11,585 nucleotides of DNA from Lentisphaerota bacterium (GCA_016199105.1 JACQHI010000153.1:1-11585), one strand, 5' to 3'; positions 1 to 6,993 are shown, counted from the first letter of the stretch. Numbers and translations: made by a program. The notes: generated by a model from the sequence alone, not told the origin.

Positions 1-13
1 CCCTCACGGGAAC

Positions 14-49
14 TGGGACCCACGTAGGTCCCGACTCCGATCGGGACCT
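14..49. repeat. Nested inverted repeats at left edge
   Basis: Three related arms lie in a row: gggacc at 15-20, aggtcccga at 26-34 and tcgggacct at 41-49. The middle arm pairs perfectly with the right arm (9 bp, 6-nt loop) or with the left arm (6 bp around cacgta), so two mutually exclusive hairpins are possible. No T-run follows, so it is not a classical terminator. It may end the transcript of a gene left of the window or be an intergenic repeat; similar words recur at 7750-7759 and 6924-6936. Confidence 0.4.
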
Positions 50-102
50 CCCCAGTATCCACAGCGAAGACCAGCAACTCGCTGAAGGGTGCCATAATGC
101 GA

Positions 103-132
103 ATTGCCGGATAAAGCGCTTGTGTCGGCAAT
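103..132. promoter_or_regulatory. Candidate LacI-family operator
   Basis: A 30-bp dyad centred at 117.5 has outer arms attgccg (103-109) and cggcaat (126-132) and a perfect 8-bp core aagcgctt (114-121) on the same centre. The core matches the central-CG AARCGYTT type typical of LacI-family operators. It lies about 80-110 bp before a sugar-metabolism operon and overlaps a possible promoter, as expected for repression. No regulator gene lies in the window. The symmetry is seen directly; assignment to a regulator family is inference. Confidence 0.4.
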
Positions 133-148
133 CCGGAAAAGGCATAAC
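120..148 (+). promoter_or_regulatory. Possible sigma70-like promoter for SDR/GH95-like operon
   Basis: TTGTGT (120-125) and CATAAC (143-148) are separated by exactly 17 bp, giving weak -35 and -10 matches. Transcription would start near 155, just before a perfect 6-bp hairpin with an AAA loop (157-171) in the leader. The -35 overlaps the dyad at 103-132. Both boxes are imperfect, so this is only a candidate. Confidence 0.25.
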
Positions 149-156
149 AAACCCGC

Positions 157-171
157 CTCGCGAAACGCGAG
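157..171 (+). other. Leader hairpin upstream of SDR gene
   Basis: The arms ctcgcg and cgcgag flank an AAA loop, a perfect 6-bp stem ending about 25 nt before the Shine-Dalgarno of the SDR gene. It has no T-run and so is unlikely to terminate. It might stabilise the 5' end of the operon mRNA or be coincidental. Confidence 0.3.
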
Positions 172-210
172 TGCCAATTTCAAGCTGGAGAAAGTAGAGG
201 AGAAACACCC

Positions 211-987
211 GTGAGCGCGCACACTCGACTGTTCGATCTTTCCGGCCATACGGCGCTGGTCACCGGCGGCAACACGGGCATCGGCCTTGGCATGGCACTC
301 GGCCTGGCCGGGGCAGGCGCCCGCGTGGCGGTGGTCGGACGGGATCCGGATAAGAACAAGGCCGCTCTGAAAATGCTCCGGCCGGTCAACCGGTCGGCCG
401 CCGCCTTTGTTTTCGATTTGAAGGCGATCTCCGGCATCCCCGCCTTTTTCAAGTCCGTTTCCCGCCGGTTGGGCGGCATCGACATCCTGGTCAACAACGC
501 CGGCGTCCAATGCCGCGGCCGCGCCGACCGGGTTCCGATCGCGGCTTTCGAGAAAACCGTCCGTCTCAACCTCACGGCCCCGTATGCCCTCGCGCAATGT
601 TTCGCCCGGGAACGGATGGCGGCCGGCAAACCGGGCTGTATCCTGTTCACCGCCTCCCTCATGAGCGAGGCGGCACGTCCCACGACCTCGGCCTACACCG
701 CTACCAAGGGCGCCATCCGCCAACTGGTCAAGGCCCTGGCGGTGGACTGGGCGCCGCACGGCATCCGGGTGAACGGGATCGGTCCGGGCTATATCCGGAC
801 GGAGATGACCCGGCCGCTTTTCGAAGATCCTGCCTTTGACGAATGGGTCCGGAAGCGGACCCCGCAGGGCCGCTGGGGCACACCGGACGATCTCGGGGGC
901 GTCGCCGTCTTTCTGGCCTCGGAGGCCGCCCGCTTCATTACCGGCCAAATTGTGTACGTGGATGGCGGCTGGCTGGCCGCCTTCTGA
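211..987 (+). CDS. Gluconate 5-dehydrogenase/KduD-like SDR oxidoreductase
   Basis: This 258-residue protein is a classical short-chain dehydrogenase of normal length. It has the TGGNTGIG nucleotide-binding motif at 18-25, NNAG at 95-98, Asn120, and the catalytic set Ser149, Tyr162 and Lys166 (YTATK). The C-terminal part carries the PGYIRTEMT stretch and a TPQGRWGTPDDL motif followed by GQIVYVDGG. This pattern resembles gluconate 5-dehydrogenases (IdnO-type) and 2-dehydro-3-deoxy-gluconate 5-dehydrogenases (KduD), which interconvert keto sugar acids with NAD(P)H in the cytoplasm. The exact substrate cannot be read from sequence. Translation starts at GTG 211, with GAGGAG (197-202) 8 nt upstream. 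The next gene starts 37 bp downstream on the same strand, so the two are probably co-transcribed, which fits catabolism of a sugar acid released by a glycosidase. SDR assignment is firm; the substrate class is inference. Confidence 0.9.
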   Translation: MSAHTRLFDLSGHTALVTGGNTGIGLGMALGLAGAGARVAVVGRDPDKNKAALKMLRPVNRSAAAFVFDLKAISGIPAFFKSVSRRLGGIDILVNNAGVQCRGRADRVPIAAFEKTVRLNLTAPYALAQCFARERMAAGKPGCILFTASLMSEAARPTTSAYTATKGAIRQLVKALAVDWAPHGIRVNGIGPGYIRTEMTRPLFEDPAFDEWVRKRTPQGRWGTPDDLGGVAVFLASEAARFITGQIVYVDGGWLAAF

Positions 988-1024
988 ACATCCGTTTCCG
1001 AATCCATGTTGAAGGGAGTTCTCG

Positions 1025-3376
1025 ATGTTGAATTGGCAAGCGGTCAAAACAATCCTGGCGCGGCATAGTCTCTCCCGGAAACATGCGGCGGCAACGCCCT
1101 GGGAGGGTCTGCTGTTGGGGAATGCCGATATGGGCGCCATCGTCTTCGGCCCGGCGCATCGTCTGTGTTTCAGGCTGAATAAAATGGACCTGTGGGATGC
1201 CCGCATGAATCCGGAACACTATCAGCAGCCCCTGCCGTTATCGAAGTTCAAGGAATATGTGCAGGCGGAAACGAAGGACCTTGAGCGCGGACAGGCGATC
1301 CCCTGGAGCAGGCTGAATTTGAACGATTGCTGGCAAGGGCATGAGGCCGTCTATCCCTGTATGCGCATGGGCGCCGATCTTCTCTTGCGGGTGGCCATGC
1401 CGGAGGCGATGCCGGTGCCCATGGTCCAGCGGCTTCGATTGGAAGACGGTCTTTTCGAATCGGAATATACCATCGGCTGGTGGCTGGACCGGCCCAAGCT
1501 CAAGTGCAGCACCTTCATCTCGTGGCAGGATAATGTTCTGGCCCTCCGGCTTCAGATTCCCCAAGGCTGTCAAAACAAGGCGGTGCTCTCGCTCGGAAGG
1601 GAGCCCTGGGGAGGGCGATCCTGGGAACTGCTGTCCGCCGGTCCTTCTATCCAGGGCGTGAAAGAGATCCCGGCCCAGCGCGATCCCAGGGCGGGGATGC
1701 TGCCGGCGGCTGAGATCGGGATTTCCGGCAATACGGCCACGCTCTGGCAGGTCATTCCGGGCGACGCGTACTGTCCGGAACGCGGCTTTTCCGTGGCGGC
1801 GGCCTGTGCGGAACAAGGAGCCGGGTTCTTTATGGAACCGAGCGGGCAGGCCGCGTTGGAAGCGCTGGATCATGATGAACTGACGATCTTTGTCGCGCTG
1901 ACCAGTGAGATGGAAGCGCCGGATTCCATGGCCCGCGCCCTGCAGTCGGCCCGGGAAGCGGCGCAAAAGGGATGGGACCGGCTCTATGCCGCGCACGCGA
2001 AGGCCTGGAAGGCGTATTGGATGAAATCCATGGTGCAGTTGGGGGATCGTCCCCTCGAGCGCTCCTGGGTGCGAAGCGCCTATAACCTGGCTGTTTCGGC
2101 CCGATCCGGCCGGTCGGCTCCGGCCAATTTCGGGATCGCGACGGTGCATGACTCCCCCCCGTGGAGAGGCGACCGGCACAATGACTATCCGGAATTTTCC
2201 TCGATATTCTGGGGCGCTTTCTCCAGCAACCACGAGGAGCAAGCGCGTAACTATACCGAATTTGTCCATGCCTACCTTCCCACGGCCCGGCGGATTGCCC
2301 GCGAGATCTACGAGTGCCAGGAAGGCGCCGCCTATCCGGTCACGTATGTCGATGGCACCGAGATGTACTGGTTTCATCACACGTGGGGGCGCATCCTGTG
2401 GCTGACCGCGGTCCACGCGCAGAATGCCTGGTGGCATTACCAGTATTTCGGCGATCGGGATTTCCTCGCTCAAATGGCTTATCCGGTGATGCGCGAATGC
2501 GCCACCTTTTACGTGGAACTGCTCCGCAAGAACCCGCCGGGCGATTATACCTTCTGGCCGACCATTGCCACGGAGATCCGCGGGTGGACCAAGGACTTCG
2601 AGTTCAACAAGAACTGCATCGAAGATCTGGCGCATATCAAGTTCCTGCTGCGGGCCGTGCTGGAAGCCTCCTCCATTCTGAATGTTGACGGCGAGCGGCG
2701 GAAGATCTGGCAGGATATTCTCGATCATCTTCCCGCCTATCCGACGATCGTCCTCGAGGGCAAGGAGGAATTCGTGGACTTTGCCGGACAGGACAAGCGT
2801 CCGGCCTACAATCACAGCATCTGCATGGCGCCCTTCTGGCCGGCGGAGGATCGCGATCTCCTTCTCGACCCGCGCCTGCGACAGATCGGCATCCAGACGC
2901 TTTCCGCCCATCCGTGGGATCACACGCGATTGATGACCGCCTACATGCGCCTCGGGATGAAGGGCAAAGTGTACGGGAAGATGCTGGGCAAAAAGGTGGA
3001 AAAGGGGGATGACGTCAATGTGTGTTGGGCGACCAGCGGCGGGTCCGAGTCTTTCCTGATCAACGAAATGCTGCTGACCGCCTGGGACGGTCTGGTCCGG
3101 GTGTTTCCGGTCTGGCCCCTGGAGAAGAAGGCCCGATTCCGGGACCTCAGGACCAAGGGCGCCTTTCTGGTCAGCGCGGCGTGTGAAGCCGGAAAGATTA
3201 CGGAGCTCTCCATCCGGAGCGAAAAAGGAAACCGGATAAGACTGGAAGCCCCGTGGCCGAAGACCCGGGTGATTTCAACCGAGAATAGGAAAGACGTTCC
3301 GGTCAAGCGGGAAGGCGCTTCGATCGAGTGGGATACAACCGCCGGACAGGTCTTTGAGGTGGCGGAACAGCTTTGA
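1025..3376 (+). CDS. GH95-like (alpha/alpha)6-barrel glycosidase, divergent
   Basis: This 783-residue protein is close to the usual length of GH95 enzymes and shows the same layout. An N-terminal beta domain carries GLLLGNADMGAIVFG (28-42) and a following NKMDLWDAR segment. A helical barrel follows with WRGDRHNDYPEF (380-391), which corresponds to the HxN region of GH95. Glu517 in a TEIRGW segment is a candidate acid. The C-terminal segment has INEMLL (679-684), a VRVFPVWP stretch and a beta domain like that of fucosidases and galactosidases of this clan. The usual DGNFG motif, which carries the catalytic-region Asp, is not recognisable; WATSGGSES (668-676) stands there instead. The family is therefore at best a remote relative, with unknown substrate. 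No signal peptide is seen, so it should act in the cytoplasm. The ATG at 1025 follows AAGGGAG (1012-1018) with 6-nt spacing. It forms an operon with the upstream SDR. I see no clear terminator after it. Confidence 0.75.
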   Translation: MLNWQAVKTILARHSLSRKHAAATPWEGLLLGNADMGAIVFGPAHRLCFRLNKMDLWDARMNPEHYQQPLPLSKFKEYVQAETKDLERGQAIPWSRLNLNDCWQGHEAVYPCMRMGADLLLRVAMPEAMPVPMVQRLRLEDGLFESEYTIGWWLDRPKLKCSTFISWQDNVLALRLQIPQGCQNKAVLSLGREPWGGRSWELLSAGPSIQGVKEIPAQRDPRAGMLPAAEIGISGNTATLWQVIPGDAYCPERGFSVAAACAEQGAGFFMEPSGQAALEALDHDELTIFVALTSEMEAPDSMARALQSAREAAQKGWDRLYAAHAKAWKAYWMKSMVQLGDRPLERSWVRSAYNLAVSARSGRSAPANFGIATVHDSPPWRGDRHNDYPEFSSIFWGAFSSNHEEQARNYTEFVHAYLPTARRIAREIYECQEGAAYPVTYVDGTEMYWFHHTWGRILWLTAVHAQNAWWHYQYFGDRDFLAQMAYPVMRECATFYVELLRKNPPGDYTFWPTIATEIRGWTKDFEFNKNCIEDLAHIKFLLRAVLEASSILNVDGERRKIWQDILDHLPAYPTIVLEGKEEFVDFAGQDKRPAYNHSICMAPFWPAEDRDLLLDPRLRQIGIQTLSAHPWDHTRLMTAYMRLGMKGKVYGKMLGKKVEKGDDVNVCWATSGGSESFLINEMLLTAWDGLVRVFPVWPLEKKARFRDLRTKGAFLVSAACEAGKITELSIRSEKGNRIRLEAPWPKTRVISTENRKDVPVKREGASIEWDTTAGQVFEVAEQL

Positions 3377-3389
3377 TCGAATACACAGA

Positions 3390-3548
3390 TTACCGGCGCG
3401 CAGGCGCCTTGGCGCGTTGTCGGCGGGACCGTGCAGGTGTCTTTTTGTCGGCGCGAAAGAGGGTGTTGGTCCAGGCGCGCTTGCCGTCCGGCGCCTCGAC
3501 AACCCGCCGCCCTTGCCGTTTATCCAGTGGCAGAATGCCAACAATTGT
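3390..3548 (-). other. In-frame extension after TAG of the neighbouring gene
   Basis: Directly after the TAG (3551-3549) that closes the minus-strand gene, the same frame stays open for 52 codons to a TAA at 3392-3390. The translation is hydrophilic and coding-like, with VVEAPDGKRAWTNTLFRADK in its middle and a Lys/Arg-rich end. Over the GAG-to-GAC run of 17 codons nearly all third positions are G or C, as in the real genes here. No ATG, GTG or TTG start is seen in frame. It may be the original C-terminus of the gene, cut off by a nonsense mutation or base error. It could also be chance open frame in GC-rich DNA. Confidence 0.35.
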
Positions 3549-5234
3549 CTATCCTGCTTCGGATTGCCACGCCGGGAGAGCGGCGGTGGGATCGATACGG
3601 TATTCGATCTTCGCGCCCCCGCCTTTTTCGGACCATGCCAGTCTGCACGCCGCTCCCTCCCGATGGAAGGAGGGAAGCGTGGAGCACCCGATCTGCAATA
3701 CCCACAGACCGGCGACCGATCCGGGCAACTTCGATCCGGCCCATCGGTAGCGCGCATCCCAGTCCCAGCCGGAAAGTCGGTTGGTTTTCAGGCTCAAATC
3801 CGACTCGCCCTCCAGGCCGCGATACGCCATGCGGAGGGATATCGGCGCCCGGCCTTTTTCGCCCGGGAAATCGATTTGAAAGAGCGCCCACCCGGCTTCG
3901 CGCGACACCTGCGGCGGAGTCAAGCCGGCGACCATGCGCAAGCGATCCACCAGCCAGGGCCAGCGGGGCGACAGCCGTGGCATGCGGCGCAGGGCCAGGA
4001 AGGTATGCCCCTCGCGACACCCGCAGGTCTCGCCCAGAATCGTGGGGGTGACCGCCTCCGTCAGCAGATAAGCGTTTCCATGCCGCCGGCTGTGCGCCGG
4101 ATGCGCGCGCACCCGACCCTCCTCTTCGACCTCCCATTGCAGAAAGCCCCAGTCGCCACGACGGTGCCAGAAGCAGAACGGAAACGATTGCCAGGCCAGC
4201 CCCCACTGGGATTGGTCAATCCCCTCCATGATCGGATAGCGGCTCATCACCCCGGCCCGCACGTCTTTCAGCACCAGGGCCTCGGCGGTCGCCCCGCCGT
4301 AGCAGGGGATGCTGGCCGTCTCGCTTCGCCGGGGTGTCCGCTTCGCCGGCCGGTGAAACCCGTGCCGGTGCGCCAGCGACAGCAACGGCTGATACATCCG
4401 GGCGGCCCCCCATTTCGGGTTCCATGGCCGGATACACTCCGACAGCGGTCGCAACAGGTCCGGCAGATCGCCGACCCGCCCGGGGGTGTCTTCCATGGAG
4501 TACGAGCGGATGGTCGGCACCCGCGGCCCGTATCGGAAAACCTTGTCGAGCGCGAGCAATTCGTCGTACTGGACTTCGTAGTGCCGGCGCGTGGCCGCCG
4601 GGAGGCGGCGTCCATACAGCAGGAGCGCGAGAATCTCATACTGGCAAATTTTGCAGTAAATATCGCTCAAATGCTCGCCCCAGCCCCATTCCTTGTCCAG
4701 GTAGTATCGGCCGGCCTTGGCCATGTCCTCCTCGCGCGCGGGCGTGAGGTCGTCGTAAATCTCCGCCAGCAACCAGCGGCAGACCAGATCCCCCAGGGAT
4801 CGGTTGGGATAGCGCAAGTCGCGATCGAGAGTCTCCGTCTGCCGCTCGAACCACGGACGCAGGTCTTGGAGGATGGCCTCCAGCACGTCGCGGCTATCGG
4901 AGGGAAGCGCCTGGCCGAATTCGAGCCGCAGGACGCACAGGGGCAGCCCGGAAAAGAAATTGGAGTTGGGATCGGTCTGTGACTGGTCTTCCCAATACCA
5001 CTTGAGGGCGCCCCGCTTTTCCCCCGCGAGGGTCTGACTGGCCCGGATGTTGCGGAGGATGCGGCCGGGTTCCGGCCGGTCAAGTCCTCCCTCCACACCC
5101 GCCGCCACCAGGCGCCACGCCGACCGGCGCATTTCATGCACCACGGCGCATTGCCGGGTGCTGACCGTATGGCCGGCCTGGTTTTTCGCCCACAGCCCCA
5201 CGGCATCATCCCAGTAATACCGCTGTCTTTCCAT
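3549..5234 (-). CDS. Unrecognised protein, predicted alpha/alpha toroid plus beta domain
   Basis: This 561-residue protein belongs to no family I can name. Residues about 1-330 are helical, with aromatic-rich helix pairs such as WYWEDQSQTD (79-88), SNFFSGLPL (91-99), YPNRSLGDLVCRWLLAEIYD (142-161) and WGWGEHLSDIY (183-193). This spacing resembles alpha/alpha-toroid glycosidases and heparinase-type lyases. The remainder looks beta-rich, from about GDWGFLQWEVEEEG onwards. The conserved-looking Glu, Asp, His and Tyr residues in these segments could line a sugar-binding groove, but catalytic residues cannot be assigned. No signal peptide is present, so it is probably cytoplasmic. The start at 5234 has no Shine-Dalgarno; a possible promoter places the transcript start almost at the ATG. 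It converges on the GH95-like gene and is divergent from the secreted glycosidase. The large open frame on the opposite strand is compositionally unlike a protein. The reading frame continues past its TAG stop. Confidence 0.7.
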   Translation of the reverse strand: MERQRYYWDDAVGLWAKNQAGHTVSTRQCAVVHEMRRSAWRLVAAGVEGGLDRPEPGRILRNIRASQTLAGEKRGALKWYWEDQSQTDPNSNFFSGLPLCVLRLEFGQALPSDSRDVLEAILQDLRPWFERQTETLDRDLRYPNRSLGDLVCRWLLAEIYDDLTPAREEDMAKAGRYYLDKEWGWGEHLSDIYCKICQYEILALLLYGRRLPAATRRHYEVQYDELLALDKVFRYGPRVPTIRSYSMEDTPGRVGDLPDLLRPLSECIRPWNPKWGAARMYQPLLSLAHRHGFHRPAKRTPRRSETASIPCYGGATAEALVLKDVRAGVMSRYPIMEGIDQSQWGLAWQSFPFCFWHRRGDWGFLQWEVEEEGRVRAHPAHSRRHGNAYLLTEAVTPTILGETCGCREGHTFLALRRMPRLSPRWPWLVDRLRMVAGLTPPQVSREAGWALFQIDFPGEKGRAPISLRMAYRGLEGESDLSLKTNRLSGWDWDARYRWAGSKLPGSVAGLWVLQIGCSTLPSFHREGAACRLAWSEKGGGAKIEYRIDPTAALPAWQSEAG

Positions 5235-5242
5235 TGAGTGCG

Positions 5243-5271
5243 AGCCTACGAAGGCATCGGCATGCCGTCAA
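5243..5271 (-). promoter_or_regulatory. Possible promoter of the toroid-protein gene with palindrome
   Basis: On the minus strand TTGACG (5271-5266) and TAGGCT (5248-5243) are 17 bp apart. The -35 matches consensus at 5 of 6 positions; the -10 is weak. The start codon lies only 8 nt after the -10, so the mRNA would be leaderless, consistent with the missing Shine-Dalgarno. A perfect 10-bp palindrome, cggcatgccg (5258-5267), fills part of the spacer and could be an operator. Confidence 0.3.
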
Positions 5272-5299
5272 ATCATTTTGGGGGTAACGAGTTTTTGCG

Positions 5300-5328
5300 T
5301 TGCCCTGCCTGGACGTTCGGGCCATTAT
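5300..5328 (+). promoter_or_regulatory. Possible promoter of the secreted glycosidase gene
   Basis: TTGCCC (5300-5305) and CATTAT (5323-5328) are separated by 17 bp, each matching consensus at 4 of 6 positions. This would give a leader of about 35 nt before the ATG at 5371, with a GGAGG site in the leader. Confidence 0.4.
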
Positions 5329-5370
5329 GGAGGCTGGATTTATCGCTGGTCAGATTGAATGGAGGAACCT

Positions 5371-6861
5371 ATGCGGAACCGAATCATGCTCGCCTGTGGA
5401 GGTGTGTGGATGATGACCTTGATCGGAGCCCAGGCGGTCTTCGCTTTGACCGCCGCTGAACAGCTCAAGGCGGCGCCCAAGCCGAATTTCCGCGAAGGGC
5501 ATACGCTGATTCCCCTGTCGCGCTGGGGCTGGACCATGAGTGTCGAGACACGGATCGAGCTGACCGAAAACTGGGGGTATGCCCTGGAGTTCGGTTCGTG
5601 TACCGCCTCCACCGTCAAGGAGCTCGACAATACCAACAGCATTCCCGCCCGGCTGGTGGCGCTGACCGCCTCCAACCCGAAGAAGTATCCGTTGTGCGTC
5701 CTGACAGACCGGCCGCTCCTCGATCCGGCGGTTGTCGCCAAACTTCCTGACGGCACCTGGTGCCACAAGGCGGACGGGTCCCCCATCACCAACGCGCCGC
5801 AGTGGAAGCTCTGGAGCCCGGAAGCGCCGGACGAGGTTTTCAAAATGGCGGCGGAGGGCACGGCCGACCCCCTGAAAAAAATCCGTGAGAAGACGCCGAT
5901 TGCCGTCATTCTCAACGGGGGTGAATACGGCCTCAACGTGTATGGGCACTCGGGTCCCTGTTGGCAGCAGGATCCGAAGGTCCTCAAAGCCAAGGGCGAA
6001 AAGAGCTGGTATGAATACGTTTGCGAGCGCAAGGCGCGCCAGGAGTTGATTATCAGCGAGGCCGTGCGCGCCGTGTGTCCCGACCGGCAGGCCTATATCT
6101 GGTATCATTTTGGCGGGATGCCGACATGGGATTCCTGGCAGTGGTCCAACGACTACAAGGCCATGCGGAAAGTGTCGGACTATCCGGACCACAGCCTGTA
6201 TTACATGGAATTCAATTCCGGCTGGACCGGCAACGCGGATCTGCTGTCGAAGTACCTGTCGGCGACGGCCCAGGCGATCGACATCGGCGATCCGCTGTCC
6301 TATAACTGGGTCTGCGGCGGGTGGCTGGAAGGCAAATTCTCGGATCGCGCCTGTTACATGGGGTTCCTGAAATGCCTCTACACCGGCGGCATGATCGGGG
6401 GAGCGGCGGGATATTTTTCGCATCCCAAGGGCGGGTTTGCGGGGGATCTGGGGCAGGAGACACCCAGTTGGCTCTCGCAGATGATGGATCTGGGCCATGT
6501 GCAGGCCCTGTTTTCCCATCTCGATGATTTCCTGCGGCAGGGATATCTGTTGCCCGGCCCCGACAAGCATCGCCAGCTCGCCACCCATCCGGCCTATGAA
6601 TTTCCGACCGGTTTCCCGAATGCGCGGGTTCTGGTCCGAAAACACCGCCAGCGTGACGAATGGCTGGTCACCGCCTGGGCGGCGGACGGCGTGGAGCGGG
6701 ACGTCACCGTGGATGTTCCGGCCTTGGGCAAAGTCACCGTCAAGGCGCGTCCGTGTGGCAGTGTCTATCGTGCCGTGAAAGGCGAGGCAAAGGGGGGCGT
6801 TTCCGCGTACAAACTGATGCTGATTGATCAGGATGGACTATTACCGTCCAAGGGGCTGTAG
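5371..6861 (+). CDS. Secreted putative (beta/alpha)8-barrel glycosidase, family unknown
   Basis: This protein has a signal peptide: MRNR, a hydrophobic stretch, then AQAVFA with probable cleavage near residue 25. The mature chain of about 470 residues acts outside the cytoplasm. I prefer ATG 5371 (496 residues) over 5359 because GGAGG (5361-5365) sits 5 nt before it. The central part alternates hydrophobic strand-like and helical segments, as in a TIM barrel. Two Glu at strand ends stand out: Glu185 in VILNGGEYG and Glu280 in YYMEFNSGW. Their spacing of 95 residues resembles the acid/base and nucleophile pair of clan GH-A retaining glycosidases. A C-terminal segment from about residue 415 (RVLVRKH, EWLVTAWAADG, VTVDVPALG) looks like the small beta domain that follows such barrels. 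I cannot place it in a numbered family. It is divergent from the toroid-protein gene, and a shared role in glycan breakdown is inference. Confidence 0.7.
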   Translation: MRNRIMLACGGVWMMTLIGAQAVFALTAAEQLKAAPKPNFREGHTLIPLSRWGWTMSVETRIELTENWGYALEFGSCTASTVKELDNTNSIPARLVALTASNPKKYPLCVLTDRPLLDPAVVAKLPDGTWCHKADGSPITNAPQWKLWSPEAPDEVFKMAAEGTADPLKKIREKTPIAVILNGGEYGLNVYGHSGPCWQQDPKVLKAKGEKSWYEYVCERKARQELIISEAVRAVCPDRQAYIWYHFGGMPTWDSWQWSNDYKAMRKVSDYPDHSLYYMEFNSGWTGNADLLSKYLSATAQAIDIGDPLSYNWVCGGWLEGKFSDRACYMGFLKCLYTGGMIGGAAGYFSHPKGGFAGDLGQETPSWLSQMMDLGHVQALFSHLDDFLRQGYLLPGPDKHRQLATHPAYEFPTGFPNARVLVRKHRQRDEWLVTAWAADGVERDVTVDVPALGKVTVKARPCGSVYRAVKGEAKGGVSAYKLMLIDQDGLLPSKGL

Positions 6862-6900
6862 TTTTCGTAGCCGCGCTCGCCCGCCTGCAACGCTGTTCCC

Positions 6901-6936
6901 CCCGATTCTCCGAGAGATCGGGGTCGGAGAGTCGGG
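6901..6936 (+). other. Strong 13-bp hairpin downstream of glycosidase gene
   Basis: cccgattctccga (6901-6913) pairs with tcggagagtcggg (6924-6936) over 13 bp with a single G-T wobble and a 10-nt loop. It lies about 40 nt after the glycosidase stop. No T-run follows, so it is not a typical intrinsic terminator. It could be an mRNA 3'-end stabiliser or a repeat unit. Confidence 0.5.
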
Positions 6937-6993
6937 ACTGCGGGCAGGTGAGAGCGTGGCCTCTGAGCGGAATGGAACTTGCTTAAAGCTCGC

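Noticed and set aside
4..1206. Minus-strand open frame of 400 codons over the SDR gene and the leader
   Set aside because: It is antisense to an SDR with all catalytic residues; the translation has no fold-like pattern.
1238..2923. Minus-strand open frame of 561 codons inside the GH95-like gene
   Set aside because: It is fully antisense to a gene with recognisable family motifs and shows low-complexity Arg/Gly/His composition.
3377..3548. Bidirectional terminator between the convergent genes
   Set aside because: Only GC-rich partial palindromes such as aggcgcct are present; no stem followed by a T-run was found on either strand.
3354..4982. Long plus-strand open frame of 542 codons opposite the toroid-protein gene
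   Set aside because: Its translation is rich in Arg, Gln, Pro and Gly without domain patterns, it overlaps the end of the GH95-like gene, and the minus-strand frame gives a far more protein-like sequence. It is an antisense shadow of GC-rich DNA.
5350..6645. Minus-strand open frame of 431 codons inside the secreted glycosidase gene
   Set aside because: The plus strand has a signal peptide, a good Shine-Dalgarno and barrel-like pattern; the antisense translation does not look like a protein.
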